Shown: positions 43,501-53,326, counted from the stretch's first letter. The stretch: DNA of 64,000 bases from Bradyrhizobium ivorense (GCF_900696085.1 NZ_CAADFC020000007.1:91668-155667); one strand, 5' to 3'. Program-made: numbers and translations. The notes: generated from the letters alone by a model not told the origin.

Positions 43501-44142
43501 CTACAGTCCCGGCGATCTCGCCGCCCAAGCCTTGGTGGCCTGGCAGCTGTCCATCGCTCGGGCGTAGGCAGGGCGTGCCGTCGTGCGGGCGAGATAGTCC
43601 CGCTCGGTCGGACCGGGGACGTAGTTGCCGGTTCGCAGGCCGAGCAGCAGGGCGTAGCTCACCGAGATATCGGCAGCGGTGAAGCGGTCGCCGGCGAGAT
43701 AGGGGTGGTCCGCGAGGCGGCGGATCACGAGCCCCAGCCGGCTCTCGAAGGTCTCGAATGCCCAGCAGGTCACCCGGGCACCTCGCTCGGCTTCGGGTGC
43801 CAGTTGGCGGCCGACAAGGACGGCGTTCATCGGCCCGGCGAGCCCGGCCTCGCCCATGTGGAGAAACTGCAGATAGGACGCGAACGCGGGATCGTCGGGG
43901 GCGACGGCAAGCGAACCTGAGCCGTGGCGGGCGAGCAGGTACTCGAGGATCGCGATCGATTCGACCATGATCGTCTCGCCGTCCTGCAGTGCGGGAATGA
44001 AGCCGCCGGGGTTGATCGCGAGGAAATCGCGATCATTCTCGACGGCCAGTACATCGACCGGGCGCAGCCGATAGGCCAATCCCAATTCCTCGAGCAGCCA
44101 GACAACGCGGAAGCCACGACCTTCGCCATAGACGGTGAGCAT
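43501..44142 (-). CDS. Glutathione S-transferase family protein
   Basis: The 213-residue protein has a thioredoxin-like N-terminal domain (LTVYGEGRGFRVVWLLEELGLAY; GGFIPALQDGETIMVESIAILEYL) and helical C-terminal domain (GDRFTAADISVSYALLLGL). GST fold; substrate unknown. No ECF42-type motif was found upstream, unlike the GST at 5473. It is convergent with suhB. Confidence 0.9.
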   Translation of the reverse strand: MLTVYGEGRGFRVVWLLEELGLAYRLRPVDVLAVENDRDFLAINPGGFIPALQDGETIMVESIAILEYLLARHGSGSLAVAPDDPAFASYLQFLHMGEAGLAGPMNAVLVGRQLAPEAERGARVTCWAFETFESRLGLVIRRLADHPYLAGDRFTAADISVSYALLLGLRTGNYVPGPTERDYLARTTARPAYARAMDSCQATKAWAARSPGL

Positions 44143-44212
44143 AGTTGAGCGTTCCTGATTGGGCTGGATACTCGCGGAGCTAAGCCGGTCGCGTAACTTA
44201 TGGGTTCACGAT

Positions 44213-45340
44213 CTAATCGTCATCCTCGTCGTCGTCCTCGTCGCGAAATTCACCAGCGATGGTCAAGCCTTCGATGGTCGTGGCGCCCTTTTCCTTGATC
44301 ACCCGGCGAAGCGGGACCGAGCTCTCGCTGCGCAACGCCTCCATCAGAGGTTCCGAATGGGTGACGATCCAGACGTCGGCGCGGCGGGACGCCTTGGCGA
44401 TCAGGCGGGCCAGCGGGCCCAGCAGCGATGGATGCAGGCTGGTCTCGGGTTCGTTCAGCGCGATGAATGGCGGCAGCCGATAGCCCATGAACACGGCGAG
44501 CAGGCAGATATATTTCAGCGTGCCGTCGGACAGTTCGTGCGCCTTGAACGGACGCGGCATATCCGCCAGTCGCAGATCGAATTCGCACCGGCCGTTGTCT
44601 TCCCAGGCGCGGAGCTCGGCACCCGGAAACGCGTCCTCGATCGCATTCTGCAGGTCGGCCGTGTCTTCCCTGATGAGCGACAGTGTCGCCAGGGCGGCAG
44701 CCAGATCGCTGCCATCGGCGCTCAGCGCAGGCGTCGTGATCGCGAGACAGGGTTTTCGGATCGGCGACGCCGGGTCGCTGCGAAAATCGTGATAGAAGCG
44801 CCAGCTCTGCATCGCGTTTCTGATCAGCTCGACTTCGGGACATTCCCTGCCATCGAGAAAACCGGCGAGCGCGGTTTCCGACGGCAGCACCGCCTCCCTG
44901 TGCTCGCACCAGGCGCCGCTCTCGCCACGGACACGGACCACTGAATTGGTCCGCTCCATCAGCGTGACTGTTCGCTTGCCGTGGGTCGCCTCGATGCTTT
45001 CCGACTTGATCATCGGCTCGCCGGAAAATGCCGCCTCGACCGGGGCGGGATATCCGAGCTCGATGGCATATTTCACGTGGTCGAATCTGGCCGCCAGACG
45101 CAGCCGTCCATCCTCGCCGCGCTTGCGGATGCCGGACCAGCAGACCGAGTTCAATCCACCTTCGTCGGCGATGGTGCGCGTGATCTGGCCGGTCGCGGCG
45201 TCACGCAGCAGCGACAGCGACTTGTAGAGATTGGATTTGCCGACACCATTCTCGCCGACGAAGACCGACAGCGGTTGAATGGGCATGACGAGCCGCCGAA
45301 TGGAGCGATAATTCGAGATCGCAATATCGGTCGGGCGCAT
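44213..45340 (-). CDS. RecF/SMC-like AAA ATPase (AAA_21)
   Basis: The 375-residue ATPase has Walker A VFVGENGVGKSNLYKSLSL at about 26-44, the ABC-type signature ELSDGTLKYICLLA at about 268-281 and Walker B FIALNEPETSLHP, with switch His in IVTHSEPLMEAL. The C-terminus is very acidic (EFRDEDDDEDDD). It is a standalone protein without a nuclease (TOPRIM) domain, so not an OLD nuclease. ATG 45340 was taken over the GTG one codon upstream. Such orphans may act in DNA repair, or in defence with a partner; none is seen here. Confidence 0.8.
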   Translation of the reverse strand: MRPTDIAISNYRSIRRLVMPIQPLSVFVGENGVGKSNLYKSLSLLRDAATGQITRTIADEGGLNSVCWSGIRKRGEDGRLRLAARFDHVKYAIELGYPAPVEAAFSGEPMIKSESIEATHGKRTVTLMERTNSVVRVRGESGAWCEHREAVLPSETALAGFLDGRECPEVELIRNAMQSWRFYHDFRSDPASPIRKPCLAITTPALSADGSDLAAALATLSLIREDTADLQNAIEDAFPGAELRAWEDNGRCEFDLRLADMPRPFKAHELSDGTLKYICLLAVFMGYRLPPFIALNEPETSLHPSLLGPLARLIAKASRRADVWIVTHSEPLMEALRSESSVPLRRVIKEKGATTIEGLTIAGEFRDEDDDEDDD

Positions 45341-45466
45341 CACATGCTCTCAATCTCCGGGTTGCCTACACGCTCCCCGTTCAATCCAGAGATGCAATCT
45401 GGATTGGTCAGCTCGCAAAAGCAAGCCGGGAGCGGCGCCAAGGTTGAACAGCGCCAACCTCGAGCA

Positions 45467-48400
45467 TCAATGCGCGCCCTTGGCCGGCGCGGGCGGGCCG
45501 TAGACTTCGCCCGTCTCTGCCGCCTTCTCGCGGTCGCCGGCGAGCACGCGCTGGACGCTGACGAAGAACACCGGGACCAAGAGCAGCGCGAGGATGACGA
45601 CGGCGATCATGCCGCCCATCACCGAGGTGCCGAGCGCCTGCTGGCTGGCGCCGCCGGCGCCGGTCGCGATCGCCATCGGCAGCACGCCGCAGACGAAGGC
45701 AAGGCCGGTCATCAGGATCGGGCGGAATCTGAGACTGCACGCCTCCACCGTCGCCTCGACCAGCGGCTTGCCCTGGGCGCGCAGGTCCTTGGCGAACTCG
45801 ATGATCAGGATCGCGTCCTTCGCAGCGAGGCCGATGATGGTGATCAGGCCGACGGTGAAATAGACGTCGTTGGACAGCCCGCGCATCGTCGCGGCGACCA
45901 CGGCGCCCAAAATGCCGAGCGGAATCGTCAGCAGCACCGCGAGCGGAATGGTCCAGCTCTCATAGAGCGCGGCGAGCAGCAGGAACACCACCAGCACCGA
46001 CAGCGCCAGCAGGAACGGCGCCTGCGAGCCCGACAGTTTTTCCTGCAAGGATTGCCCGGTCCATTCATAGCCGAAGCCGCGCGGCAGCTTGTCGGCGAGC
46101 CGCTCCATCTCGGCGATCGCATCGCCCGAGGTAAAGCCGGGCCGCGCCTCGCCGGAGATGCGCACCGCCGGATAATAGTTGAAGCCCCCGATCTGCGTCG
46201 GTCCCTTGGTCCACTCGATGGTGGCGAAGGCCGAGAACGGCACCAGCTGGCCGCGGCTGTTCTTCACATTGTAATTGAGGATGTCGTCCGCGTTCATGCG
46301 GCTGGTCTTGTCGGCCTGCACGATGACGCGCTGCATGCGCCCGCGGTTCGGGAAGTCGTTGATGTAGTTCGAGCCGAGATTGGTCGAGATCGTGTTGTTG
46401 ATGTCCTCGAAGGTGAGGCCGAAGGCGCCCGCCTTCTCACGGTCGATCATCAGATTGACCTGCGGCGCCGGCGGCAAGCCTTCGACATAGACCTTCTGCA
46501 ACACCGGGCTGGCATTGGCTTCGGTGACCAGGCGATCGGACGCCGCGATCAGCGCCGCGTAGCCCTTCTGGCCGCGGTCCTGCAGGCGGAACGAGAAGCC
46601 CGAGGAGTTGCCGAGGTTGTCGATCGGCGGCGGTTGCAGCGCCGAGATCCTGGCGTCGCGGATCGACGACAGGTCGCGGTTGATGTCGGCGACGATGGCG
46701 GCCGCGGAATCCTTCGGCCCGCGCTCCGACCAGTCCTTCAAGGTGATGAAGGCCTGCGCGGTGTTCATGCCCTGGCCGAGGAAGCTGAAGCCGGTGAGGA
46801 ACGTCACGTTCTCGATGCCGGCGCGGTCCTTTAGGTATTTTTCGACCTTCTCGACCGCAGATTCGGTGCGCGCATAGGACGACTCAGACGGCGTCTGCAC
46901 GTCGGTGGTGATAAAACCCTGGTCGTCGACCGGCAGGAAGCCGCCGGGCAGCCGCACAAAACCCCACCCAACCGCGGCGAACAGCACGGCATAGATCAGC
47001 ATCAGCCGGCCGGTGCGCTTCAGCCCGGCCTGCACCGTGCGCGTATAGCCGGCGCGGCTCGAATCGAGCACGCGGTTGAACCAGCCGAACACGCCCCTGC
47101 GGGCATGGCCGTGGCCCTGCTGCACCGGCTTGAGCAAGGTCGCGCACAGCGCCGGCGTCAGCGACAGCGCGAGCAGCGCCGAGAACGCGATCGCCGCCAC
47201 CATGGTAACCGAGAACTGGCGGTAGATGATGCCGACCGAGCCGGGGAAGAACGCCATCGGTACGAACACCGCCATCAGCACCAGCGTGATGCCGATGATG
47301 GCGCCGGTGATCTGCGACATCGCCTTCTTGGTGGCCTCCTTCGGCGGCAGGCCTTCCTCGGCCATGATGCGTTCGACGTTCTCGACCACGACGATCGCGT
47401 CGTCGACCAGGATGCCGACCGCCAGCACCATGCCGAACATGGTCAGCATGTTGATCGAGAAGCCGGCGATCATCAGCGTCGCGCAGGCCCCGAGCAGCGC
47501 CACCGGCACCACGATGGTCGGAATGATGGTGTAGCGGATGTTCTGCAGGAACAGGAACATCACGATGAACACCAGCACCACGGCTTCGACCAGGGTCATC
47601 AGGACCTTCTCGATCGAGGCCTTCACCACCGGGGTGATGTTGTAGGGGATCTCGTAAGTGATGTTGGCCGGGAAGAAGCGCGACAGCTCCTTCATCTTGG
47701 CCTCGACCGCGCTCGCGGTCGCCAGCGCGTTGCCCTTCGGCGACAGCAGCACCGAGAGGCCGGCGGTCGGCTTGCCGTTGAGGCGGGTGTTGAACTGATA
47801 GGACAGGCCGCCGATCTCGATCCGCGCGACGTCGCGCAGCCGCACCGTCGAGCCGTCGGCATTGGCGCGCAGAATGATGGCGCCGAACTCGTCGGGCGAG
47901 GCGAGCTGGCCCTTCACCAGCACCTGCGCGGAAATCTTTTGCGTGTCGGTGCTCGGCTCGGCGCCGATGCTGCCCGAGGCGACCTGGGCGTTCTGCGCCG
48001 AGATCGCCTTGTTGACGTCGTCCGCCGACAGGCCGTAGCCGACCAGCTTGGCGGGATCGATCCAGATGCGAAGCGAGCGCTCGGTCGAATACAGCGTGGC
48101 GCGGCCGACGCCGGGAATGCGGCGGACCTCGCCCAGCACGTTGCGGATCATGAAGTCGCCTAGACCAACCTCGTCGAGGCTGCCGTCGGTCGAGTTCAGC
48201 GTGATGATCTGCAGCACCGCGCTGGATGCTTCCTCGACCAGGATGCCCTGCTGGATCACCGCGCGCGGCAACCGCGCCTCGACGCGCTTGAGGCGGTTCT
48301 GCACCTCGACCGAGGCCTGGCTGGTGTCGGTGCCCGGCTTGAAGTTGGCGATGATCTCGACCTGGCCGAGCGAGTCGGAGGTCGATTCGAAGTTGAGGAT

Positions 48401-48622
48401 GTTGGCGGCGCCGTTCAGCTCCTCCTCGATCAGCCGGGTGACGCTGTTGTAGAGGTTTTCAGGCGACGCGCCGGGATAGCTGGTCGAGATCGAGATCGAG
48501 GGCGGCGCGATGATCGGATATTGCGCAACCGCAAGCAGCGGGATCGAGATCGCGCCGATCAGACAGATGAATAGCGCGACGACCCAGGCGAAGATCGGCC
48601 TGTCGATGAAGAAAGCGGGCAT
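45467..48622 (-). CDS. RND efflux permease (HAE1/AcrB family)
   Basis: The 1051-residue inner-membrane drug/proton antiporter has an N-terminus FFIDRPIFAWVVALFICLIG, the periplasmic domains, TM4 region with proton-relay Asp pair (GILVDDAIVVVENVERIM), and the FxGxxG-type C-terminal TM block PLAVLLTIPLGILGAVVAA ... LITIIGLAAKDAILIIEFA. Length matches AcrB. It forms a tripartite pump with the MFP encoded 6 bp upstream; no outer-membrane channel gene is in the window. Confidence 0.97.
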   Translation of the reverse strand: MPAFFIDRPIFAWVVALFICLIGAISIPLLAVAQYPIIAPPSISISTSYPGASPENLYNSVTRLIEEELNGAANILNFESTSDSLGQVEIIANFKPGTDTSQASVEVQNRLKRVEARLPRAVIQQGILVEEASSAVLQIITLNSTDGSLDEVGLGDFMIRNVLGEVRRIPGVGRATLYSTERSLRIWIDPAKLVGYGLSADDVNKAISAQNAQVASGSIGAEPSTDTQKISAQVLVKGQLASPDEFGAIILRANADGSTVRLRDVARIEIGGLSYQFNTRLNGKPTAGLSVLLSPKGNALATASAVEAKMKELSRFFPANITYEIPYNITPVVKASIEKVLMTLVEAVVLVFIVMFLFLQNIRYTIIPTIVVPVALLGACATLMIAGFSINMLTMFGMVLAVGILVDDAIVVVENVERIMAEEGLPPKEATKKAMSQITGAIIGITLVLMAVFVPMAFFPGSVGIIYRQFSVTMVAAIAFSALLALSLTPALCATLLKPVQQGHGHARRGVFGWFNRVLDSSRAGYTRTVQAGLKRTGRLMLIYAVLFAAVGWGFVRLPGGFLPVDDQGFITTDVQTPSESSYARTESAVEKVEKYLKDRAGIENVTFLTGFSFLGQGMNTAQAFITLKDWSERGPKDSAAAIVADINRDLSSIRDARISALQPPPIDNLGNSSGFSFRLQDRGQKGYAALIAASDRLVTEANASPVLQKVYVEGLPPAPQVNLMIDREKAGAFGLTFEDINNTISTNLGSNYINDFPNRGRMQRVIVQADKTSRMNADDILNYNVKNSRGQLVPFSAFATIEWTKGPTQIGGFNYYPAVRISGEARPGFTSGDAIAEMERLADKLPRGFGYEWTGQSLQEKLSGSQAPFLLALSVLVVFLLLAALYESWTIPLAVLLTIPLGILGAVVAATMRGLSNDVYFTVGLITIIGLAAKDAILIIEFAKDLRAQGKPLVEATVEACSLRFRPILMTGLAFVCGVLPMAIATGAGGASQQALGTSVMGGMIAVVILALLLVPVFFVSVQRVLAGDREKAAETGEVYGPPAPAKGAH

Positions 48623-48628
48623 CTCGGA

Positions 48629-49834
48629 TCACCGCACCGCGTGCGCGGCTTGCTGAGTATCCGCCGGTGCTGCAGCCGCGTCGACTTCGCGCCACGGCAG
48701 CGGCCGGACCTTGTCGCCGGCGGCGAACTTCTGGAAACCTTCGACCACGACCTTGTCGCCGGCCTTCAGGCCCTCGGTGATGAACCAGGTGCCGCCCTGC
48801 AGCGAGCCGGTGCGCACCGGCTGCACCGCGACGTGATTGTCGGCCTTGACGACGAACACCTCGCTGCCGCCGCCGCCGTTGCGCTGCACCGCCTGCTGCG
48901 GCACCGCGATCGCGTCGCTGTCGATGCCCTGCTCGATCTGCACGCGGACATACATGCCCGGCAGCAGGATCCGGTTCGGGTTCGGGAACTCGCCGCGCAG
49001 GGTCACCTGCCCGGTATAGGCGTCGACCTTGGCGTCGGAGAACAACAGCTTGCCCGGCACCGAATAGATCGAGCCGTCGTCGAGCACGAGACGGACCTTC
49101 ATTGCATCGGGCGCGATGCGGTCGAGGTCGCCGTTCTCGAAGGCGCGGCGCAGCTGGTTCATCTCGGTGACCGACTGCTGGAAATCGGCGTAGATCGGAT
49201 CGAGTTGCTGGATGGTCGCGAGGCTCGACGCGTCGTTCTGCACGACCAGCGCGCCTTCCGAGACCAGCGCCGCGCCGATGGTTCCATCGATCGGCGCACG
49301 GATGGTGGCGTAATCCAGATTGAGCTTTGCGCGCGCGACCTCGGCCTCGCGGCCCTGCACGTCGGCTTCGGCCTGCTTCAGCGTCGCGATCGCCTTCTCG
49401 TTCTCGGATTCCGGCGCGGCGCGCTGGCTGGTCAGCGTTGCAATACGGCGGGCCTGCAGCGAGGCCTGCTCCTGCACCGCCTTGGCGCGCGACAGCGCGG
49501 CCTCGGCCGACTGCAGATCGACTTCGAACGGGCGCGGATCGATCTGGTACAAGGGATCGCCGACCTTCACCTCGCTGCCCTGCGAAAACATCCGGTTGAC
49601 GATGATACCGGAGACGCGCGGACGCACCTCGGAGACACGGGTCGGCGCGATGCGGCCCGGCAGCTCGCGCACCATTGCGCGCGCCTGCGGCCTCACGGTG
49701 ACGACGCTGACGTCCGGCTCGGGTGCTTGCACGGCGGCGACTGCGGTATTCGCGTCATCGCAGCCGGCAAGCAGTGGCGCCATCGCGGCCAGCATCAGAG
49801 CAATGCATGCCGATTGCGCGCGAAGTCCAGACAT
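48629..49834 (-). CDS. RND efflux membrane fusion lipoprotein (AcrA-like)
   Basis: The 401-residue periplasmic adaptor has a lipoprotein signal with lipobox LLAGC (Cys near 25), followed by LPGRIAPTRVSEVRPRVSGIIVNRMFSQG (lipoyl half), a coiled coil with ALSRAKAVQEQASLQARRI, DYATIRAPIDGTIGAALVSEG (second lipoyl half) and beta-barrel segments ending in GLKAGDKVVVEGFQKF. ATG 49834 was selected because it begins the signal. It pairs with the permease. Confidence 0.95.
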   Translation of the reverse strand: MSGLRAQSACIALMLAAMAPLLAGCDDANTAVAAVQAPEPDVSVVTVRPQARAMVRELPGRIAPTRVSEVRPRVSGIIVNRMFSQGSEVKVGDPLYQIDPRPFEVDLQSAEAALSRAKAVQEQASLQARRIATLTSQRAAPESENEKAIATLKQAEADVQGREAEVARAKLNLDYATIRAPIDGTIGAALVSEGALVVQNDASSLATIQQLDPIYADFQQSVTEMNQLRRAFENGDLDRIAPDAMKVRLVLDDGSIYSVPGKLLFSDAKVDAYTGQVTLRGEFPNPNRILLPGMYVRVQIEQGIDSDAIAVPQQAVQRNGGGGSEVFVVKADNHVAVQPVRTGSLQGGTWFITEGLKAGDKVVVEGFQKFAAGDKVRPLPWREVDAAAAPADTQQAAHAVR

Positions 49835-50382
49835 CGAGATTGTCGCCCCTGATTGGTGTGAACAAACAAACGGCGGTGCCACGACGAACACCGCTGCGTT
49901 GATGCCATGAAAATAAAACCCCGTTGCTGCGACGCAATGCGTTTCGCGGCGGCTCATTGTCACACAAACCTATCGCACTGAATTTTCGCATCTTTTCACG
50001 ACTCACCGGATTGTGAGCGGGTTCCATTGCAGGCTGTGGGAAGGCATTAAGCAATGCGTGAGCGAGAAAGCGCAATTTGCGTCGTCTCGCTGACGGGTCG
50101 CGCAACATTGTGAGGCGGCCGCCCGAATCGCGGGCGCCGCGCCGCGATGATGCAACTACGATCACCGCATCCTCGTTGGCTGGTGTCCGGATCGCCGATC
50201 GCGGGACGATTGCGCCGGGATGCCCGTTAATCCCGGATAACTGCACCGAACGGGTGCAGACCAGACAGGCTCAACCAAAGGTTCGTCCTTCGGGCGGTGG
50301 ATTCGCCTTTCCTCACTTTCCTCCCTCTGCCGCTGTGCCATATTGCTGTCAGATGCGGCCTTCGCGAACGGATGATCCGGCA
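49835..50382. other. 548-bp intergenic region between RND and TolQ-like operons
   Basis: I see no gene. Short open frames here are not conserved-looking, and no clear operator or terminator stands out. It must hold divergent promoters, but there is no adjacent regulator for the pump. Confidence 0.5.
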
Positions 50383-51372
50383 ATGCCCCCTTCCCGCTCC
50401 GACATGGAGATCGAACTGAGCAAATTGTCCTCGCCCCGCATCTTCCTGGTGCGGATGCTGGTCTTCCTGGTGCTCTGCGGCCTGATCGGGGTCGTGCTCT
50501 ACAAGCAGATCATCACGGCGTTTTTTGCCAATCCCGGGCTGAATGCCCTGATCGGCGCGGTGCTCTTCATCGGCATCATCCTGACGTTCCGGCAGGTGAT
50601 CCGGCTCTACCCCGAGGTGGCCTGGGTCAACAATTTCCGCATCGCCGACCCCGGGCTGGCGATCGCGCGCCGCCCGACGCTGCTTGCCCCGATGGCGGCG
50701 ATCCTCGGCGGCGAGCGTTCCGGGCGGATGTCGATCTCGCAGCAGACCATGCGGCATCTGCTCGATTCGATCGCAACCCGGCTCGACGAGGCCCGCGACA
50801 TCTCGCGCTACATGACCGGGCTGCTGGTGTTCCTCGGCCTGCTCGGCACCTTCTGGGGCCTGATCGAGACGGTCGGCTCGGTCGGCAAGGTGATCGACGG
50901 GCTGAAGGTCGGCGGCGATGCCGGGGCGCTGTTCGACACCCTGAAGGAGGGCCTCGCCGCCCCGCTCGGCGGCATGGGCATCTCGTTCTCGTCCTCGCTG
51001 TTCGGCCTCGCCGGCTCGCTGATCCTCGGGTTCCTCGATCTGCAGTCGAGCCAGGCGCAGAATCGCTTCTACACCGATCTCGAGGACTGGCTCGCCACCA
51101 CGGTGCGCGGCATTTCCGGCGAAGGCGCCGGGGCCGGCGGCGCCGACCTGCAGGGCGCGATCGAGCGGCTGCGCACCTCGATGGAGGAAGGCGGCGGCAC
51201 CCGCAACACCACCGCGGCGATGGCCAATCTCGCCGAGGCGATCCAGGGCCTGGTGGCGCATATGCGCACCGAGCAGCAGATGATCCGCGAATGGGCCGAC
51301 GGCCAGGGCGAGCAGAATCGCGAAATCAAGCGGCTGCTCGAGCGCCTCGCCCGCCAGCCCGAGAAGAGTTGA
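50383..51372 (+). CDS. MotA/TolQ/ExbB-family proton channel protein
   Basis: The 329-residue membrane protein has TM segments at about 20-45 (IFLVRMLVFLVLCGLIGVVL), 52-68 (ALIGAVLFIGIILTF), 145-165 (MTGLLVFLGLLGTFWGLIE, the ExbB/TolQ-type core) and 200-220 (APLGGMGISFSSSLFGLAG). It is probably the stator partner of the OmpA-domain protein encoded downstream. ATG 50383 was chosen; 50353 and 50404 are alternatives. Confidence 0.85.
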   Translation: MPPSRSDMEIELSKLSSPRIFLVRMLVFLVLCGLIGVVLYKQIITAFFANPGLNALIGAVLFIGIILTFRQVIRLYPEVAWVNNFRIADPGLAIARRPTLLAPMAAILGGERSGRMSISQQTMRHLLDSIATRLDEARDISRYMTGLLVFLGLLGTFWGLIETVGSVGKVIDGLKVGGDAGALFDTLKEGLAAPLGGMGISFSSSLFGLAGSLILGFLDLQSSQAQNRFYTDLEDWLATTVRGISGEGAGAGGADLQGAIERLRTSMEEGGGTRNTTAAMANLAEAIQGLVAHMRTEQQMIREWADGQGEQNREIKRLLERLARQPEKS

Positions 51373-51387
51373 GCCACGGAGGCCAGC

Positions 51388-51771
51388 GTGCTCGATCACG
51401 TCACCATCGGCGTCACCGATGTCGAAAGGTCGAAGGCCTTTTATGACGAGGCGCTGCGCGCGCTCGGCATCAGCCGTCTCTATGCGGAGGGCACGGCGTT
51501 CGCCGGCTACGGCATCCGGCCGAAGGCGTTCTTCTGGATCGGGGTCCGTGACGCGTCGCAAACCGGAGCCCACATCGCCTTTACGGCCAATGATCGCGCC
51601 ACCGTCGACCGGTTCTACGCGGACGCCATCAAGGCCGGCGGCAGGGACAACGGACCGCCCGGAATTCGGCCGCACTACCATGCAAACTATTACGGCGCCT
51701 TCGTCCTCGATCCCGACGGCCACAACATCGAGGCCGTTTGCCACGCGCCGCAGGAAACCAAGGGAACCTGA
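51388..51771 (+). CDS. VOC family protein (glyoxalase-like)
   Basis: The 127-residue protein begins with GTG (51388): LDHVTIGVTDVERSKAFYDEALRALGI, then HIAFTANDRATVDRFYADAI and the C-terminal HYHANYYGAFVLDPDGHNIEAVCH, the VOC fold with His/Glu metal ligands. It is unusual in lying inside a TolQ/OmpA-type pair: 15 bp after the first gene and directly abutting (TGA-ATG) the second. CACGGAGG precedes the GTG. Function unknown. Confidence 0.85.
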   Translation: MLDHVTIGVTDVERSKAFYDEALRALGISRLYAEGTAFAGYGIRPKAFFWIGVRDASQTGAHIAFTANDRATVDRFYADAIKAGGRDNGPPGIRPHYHANYYGAFVLDPDGHNIEAVCHAPQETKGT

Positions 51772-52800
51772 ATGGCCCTCGCCCGTTCGCGCCGCGGTGA
51801 ATCCGCCTTCAACTACTGGCCCGGCTTCGTCGACGCGCTGTCGACGCTGGTGCTGTCGATCGTATTCCTGCTCTCGGTGTTCCTGGTGGTGCAGTTCTTC
51901 CTGTCCCAGGAAGTTTCCGGCAAGGACAAGGCGCTGGAGCAACTCACCGCCAAGATCGCGCAGCTCAATGATCTGCTGTCGCTGGAGAAGCTCGGCAAGC
52001 TTAATCTCGACGACCAGCTGACGCAGCTGCGCGCCGGCCTCGCCTCCGCCGAGAGCGAGCGCGACCGCATGAAGGGGCTCTATGAGGGGCTCGCCAGCTC
52101 CGGCAGTGACGCGCAGGGCCGCGCCAGCGAGCTCAACAAGGCGCTGGAGTCCGAGAAAGGCGTCACCTCGCGGGCGCTGGCGCAGATCGAGGTCTTGAAC
52201 CAGCAGATCAGCGCGCTGCGCCGCCAGCTCGCCGCGCTGGAAGAGGCGCTCGATGCCTCAGAGAAGCGCGACAAGGAATCGCAGGGCCGGATCGCCGATC
52301 TCGGCCAGCGCCTCAACGTCGCGCTGGCGCAGCGGGTGCAGGAATTGTCGCGCTACCGCTCGGAATTCTTCGGCCGGCTGCGCGCCATCCTCGGCAACCG
52401 CCCGGATATCCGCATCGTCGGCGACCGCTTCGTGTTCCAGTCCGAAGTGTTCTTCGAGACCGGTCAGGCGACGCTGTTGCCGGAGGGCAAGACCGAGCTC
52501 GATACCGTGGCGAACGCGCTGATCGATCTCGACAAGAAGATCCCGACCGAGATCGCCTGGGTGCTGCGGGTCGACGGCCACACCGACGTGCGGCCGATCA
52601 ACAGCCCGCTGTTCAAGTCGAACTGGGAGCTATCCTCGGCGCGCGCGATCTCGGTGGTGCAGTATCTGGTGTCGCTCGGCGTGCCGGCACAGCGCCTGGT
52701 CGCCGCCGGCTTTGCCGAATTCCAGCCGCTCGACACCGCGCAGACCGAAGAGGCCTACAAGCGCAACCGCCGCATCGAGCTGAAGCTGACGGAACGCTAA
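51772..52800 (+). CDS. OmpA/MotB-family peptidoglycan-binding protein
   Basis: The 342-residue protein has one N-terminal TM (about 22-45, LSTLVLSIVFLLSVFLVVQ), a long coiled coil (about 50-190: LEQLTAKIAQLNDLLSLEKL) and a C-terminal OmpA domain (about 215-340: VFFETGQATLLPEGK, LRVDGHTDVRPINSP, ARAISVVQYLVSLGV, NRRIELKL). This is the MotB/TolR-like partner of the channel protein upstream. The start abuts the VOC stop codon. Confidence 0.93.
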   Translation: MALARSRRGESAFNYWPGFVDALSTLVLSIVFLLSVFLVVQFFLSQEVSGKDKALEQLTAKIAQLNDLLSLEKLGKLNLDDQLTQLRAGLASAESERDRMKGLYEGLASSGSDAQGRASELNKALESEKGVTSRALAQIEVLNQQISALRRQLAALEEALDASEKRDKESQGRIADLGQRLNVALAQRVQELSRYRSEFFGRLRAILGNRPDIRIVGDRFVFQSEVFFETGQATLLPEGKTELDTVANALIDLDKKIPTEIAWVLRVDGHTDVRPINSPLFKSNWELSSARAISVVQYLVSLGVPAQRLVAAGFAEFQPLDTAQTEEAYKRNRRIELKLTER

Positions 52801-53250
52801 GTGGCAGCCGATTTCACGCTCCGCCCTTATCGTGCTGCCGACGAGGACGCGGCGATCGAGCTGTGGCGGCAGACCTGGCAGCAGGCCTATCCGTCGATCG
52901 ATTTCAACGCGCGCGTCGCATGGTGGCGCGACCGCTGGCGCAGCGAGCTGGTGCCGCAGGCGGCGATCGTCGTCGCCGAACAGAGCGGCGCGCTGACCGG
53001 CTTCGTCACCATCGACCAGACCGGCTATCTCGACCAGCTCGTGGTCGATCCCGCGCATTGGGGCTCGCCGCTCGCCGGCGCGCTGGTCGACGAGGCCAAA
53101 CGGCTGTCGCCCGCCGGCGTCACGCTGCTGGTCAACAAGGACAACGCCCGCGCCATCCGCTTCTACGAGCGCAACGGCTTTGCGCATGCCGGCGAGGACG
53201 TCAACCCGACCTCGGGACGCCCGGTGCTGAAGATGGCGTGGACGCCGTAG
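52801..53250 (+). CDS. GNAT N-acetyltransferase
   Basis: The 149-residue protein starts with GTG immediately after the OmpA stop. GNAT pattern: FTLRPYRAADEDAAIELW, LDQLVVDPAHWGSPLAGALVDEA (acetyl-CoA loop, GSPLAG in place of the usual Q/RxxGxG/A) and NARAIRFYERNGFAHAGE. The weak pyrophosphate loop means the cofactor site is a little unusual. The substrate is unknown. Confidence 0.85.
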   Translation: MAADFTLRPYRAADEDAAIELWRQTWQQAYPSIDFNARVAWWRDRWRSELVPQAAIVVAEQSGALTGFVTIDQTGYLDQLVVDPAHWGSPLAGALVDEAKRLSPAGVTLLVNKDNARAIRFYERNGFAHAGEDVNPTSGRPVLKMAWTP

Positions 53251-53326
53251 GGGCGGCGCGATGCGCACCGTGCCGTCGTCCTGGCGAATGCCAGGACGAC
53301 ATTGAGTATGTGGCGCTACCGTTAGT

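Noticed and set aside
44213..45340. OLD-family nuclease
   Set aside because: No TOPRIM domain follows the ATPase, and the acidic tail is not a nuclease domain.
44981..46834. 617-residue plus-strand open frame opposite the AAA ATPase and RND permease
   Set aside because: It is antisense across two real genes, rich in Arg, Asp, His and Gln without domains.
50227..51942. 571-residue minus-strand open frame opposite the TolQ-like and VOC genes
   Set aside because: Same reason: antisense shadow spanning several genes.
50383..52800. Zorya defence system (ZorA/ZorB-like pair)
   Set aside because: The MotA-like and OmpA-like genes are a match in type, but no ZorC, ZorD or ZorE gene follows; a GNAT enzyme does. 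The pair fits the housekeeping alphaproteobacterial type.
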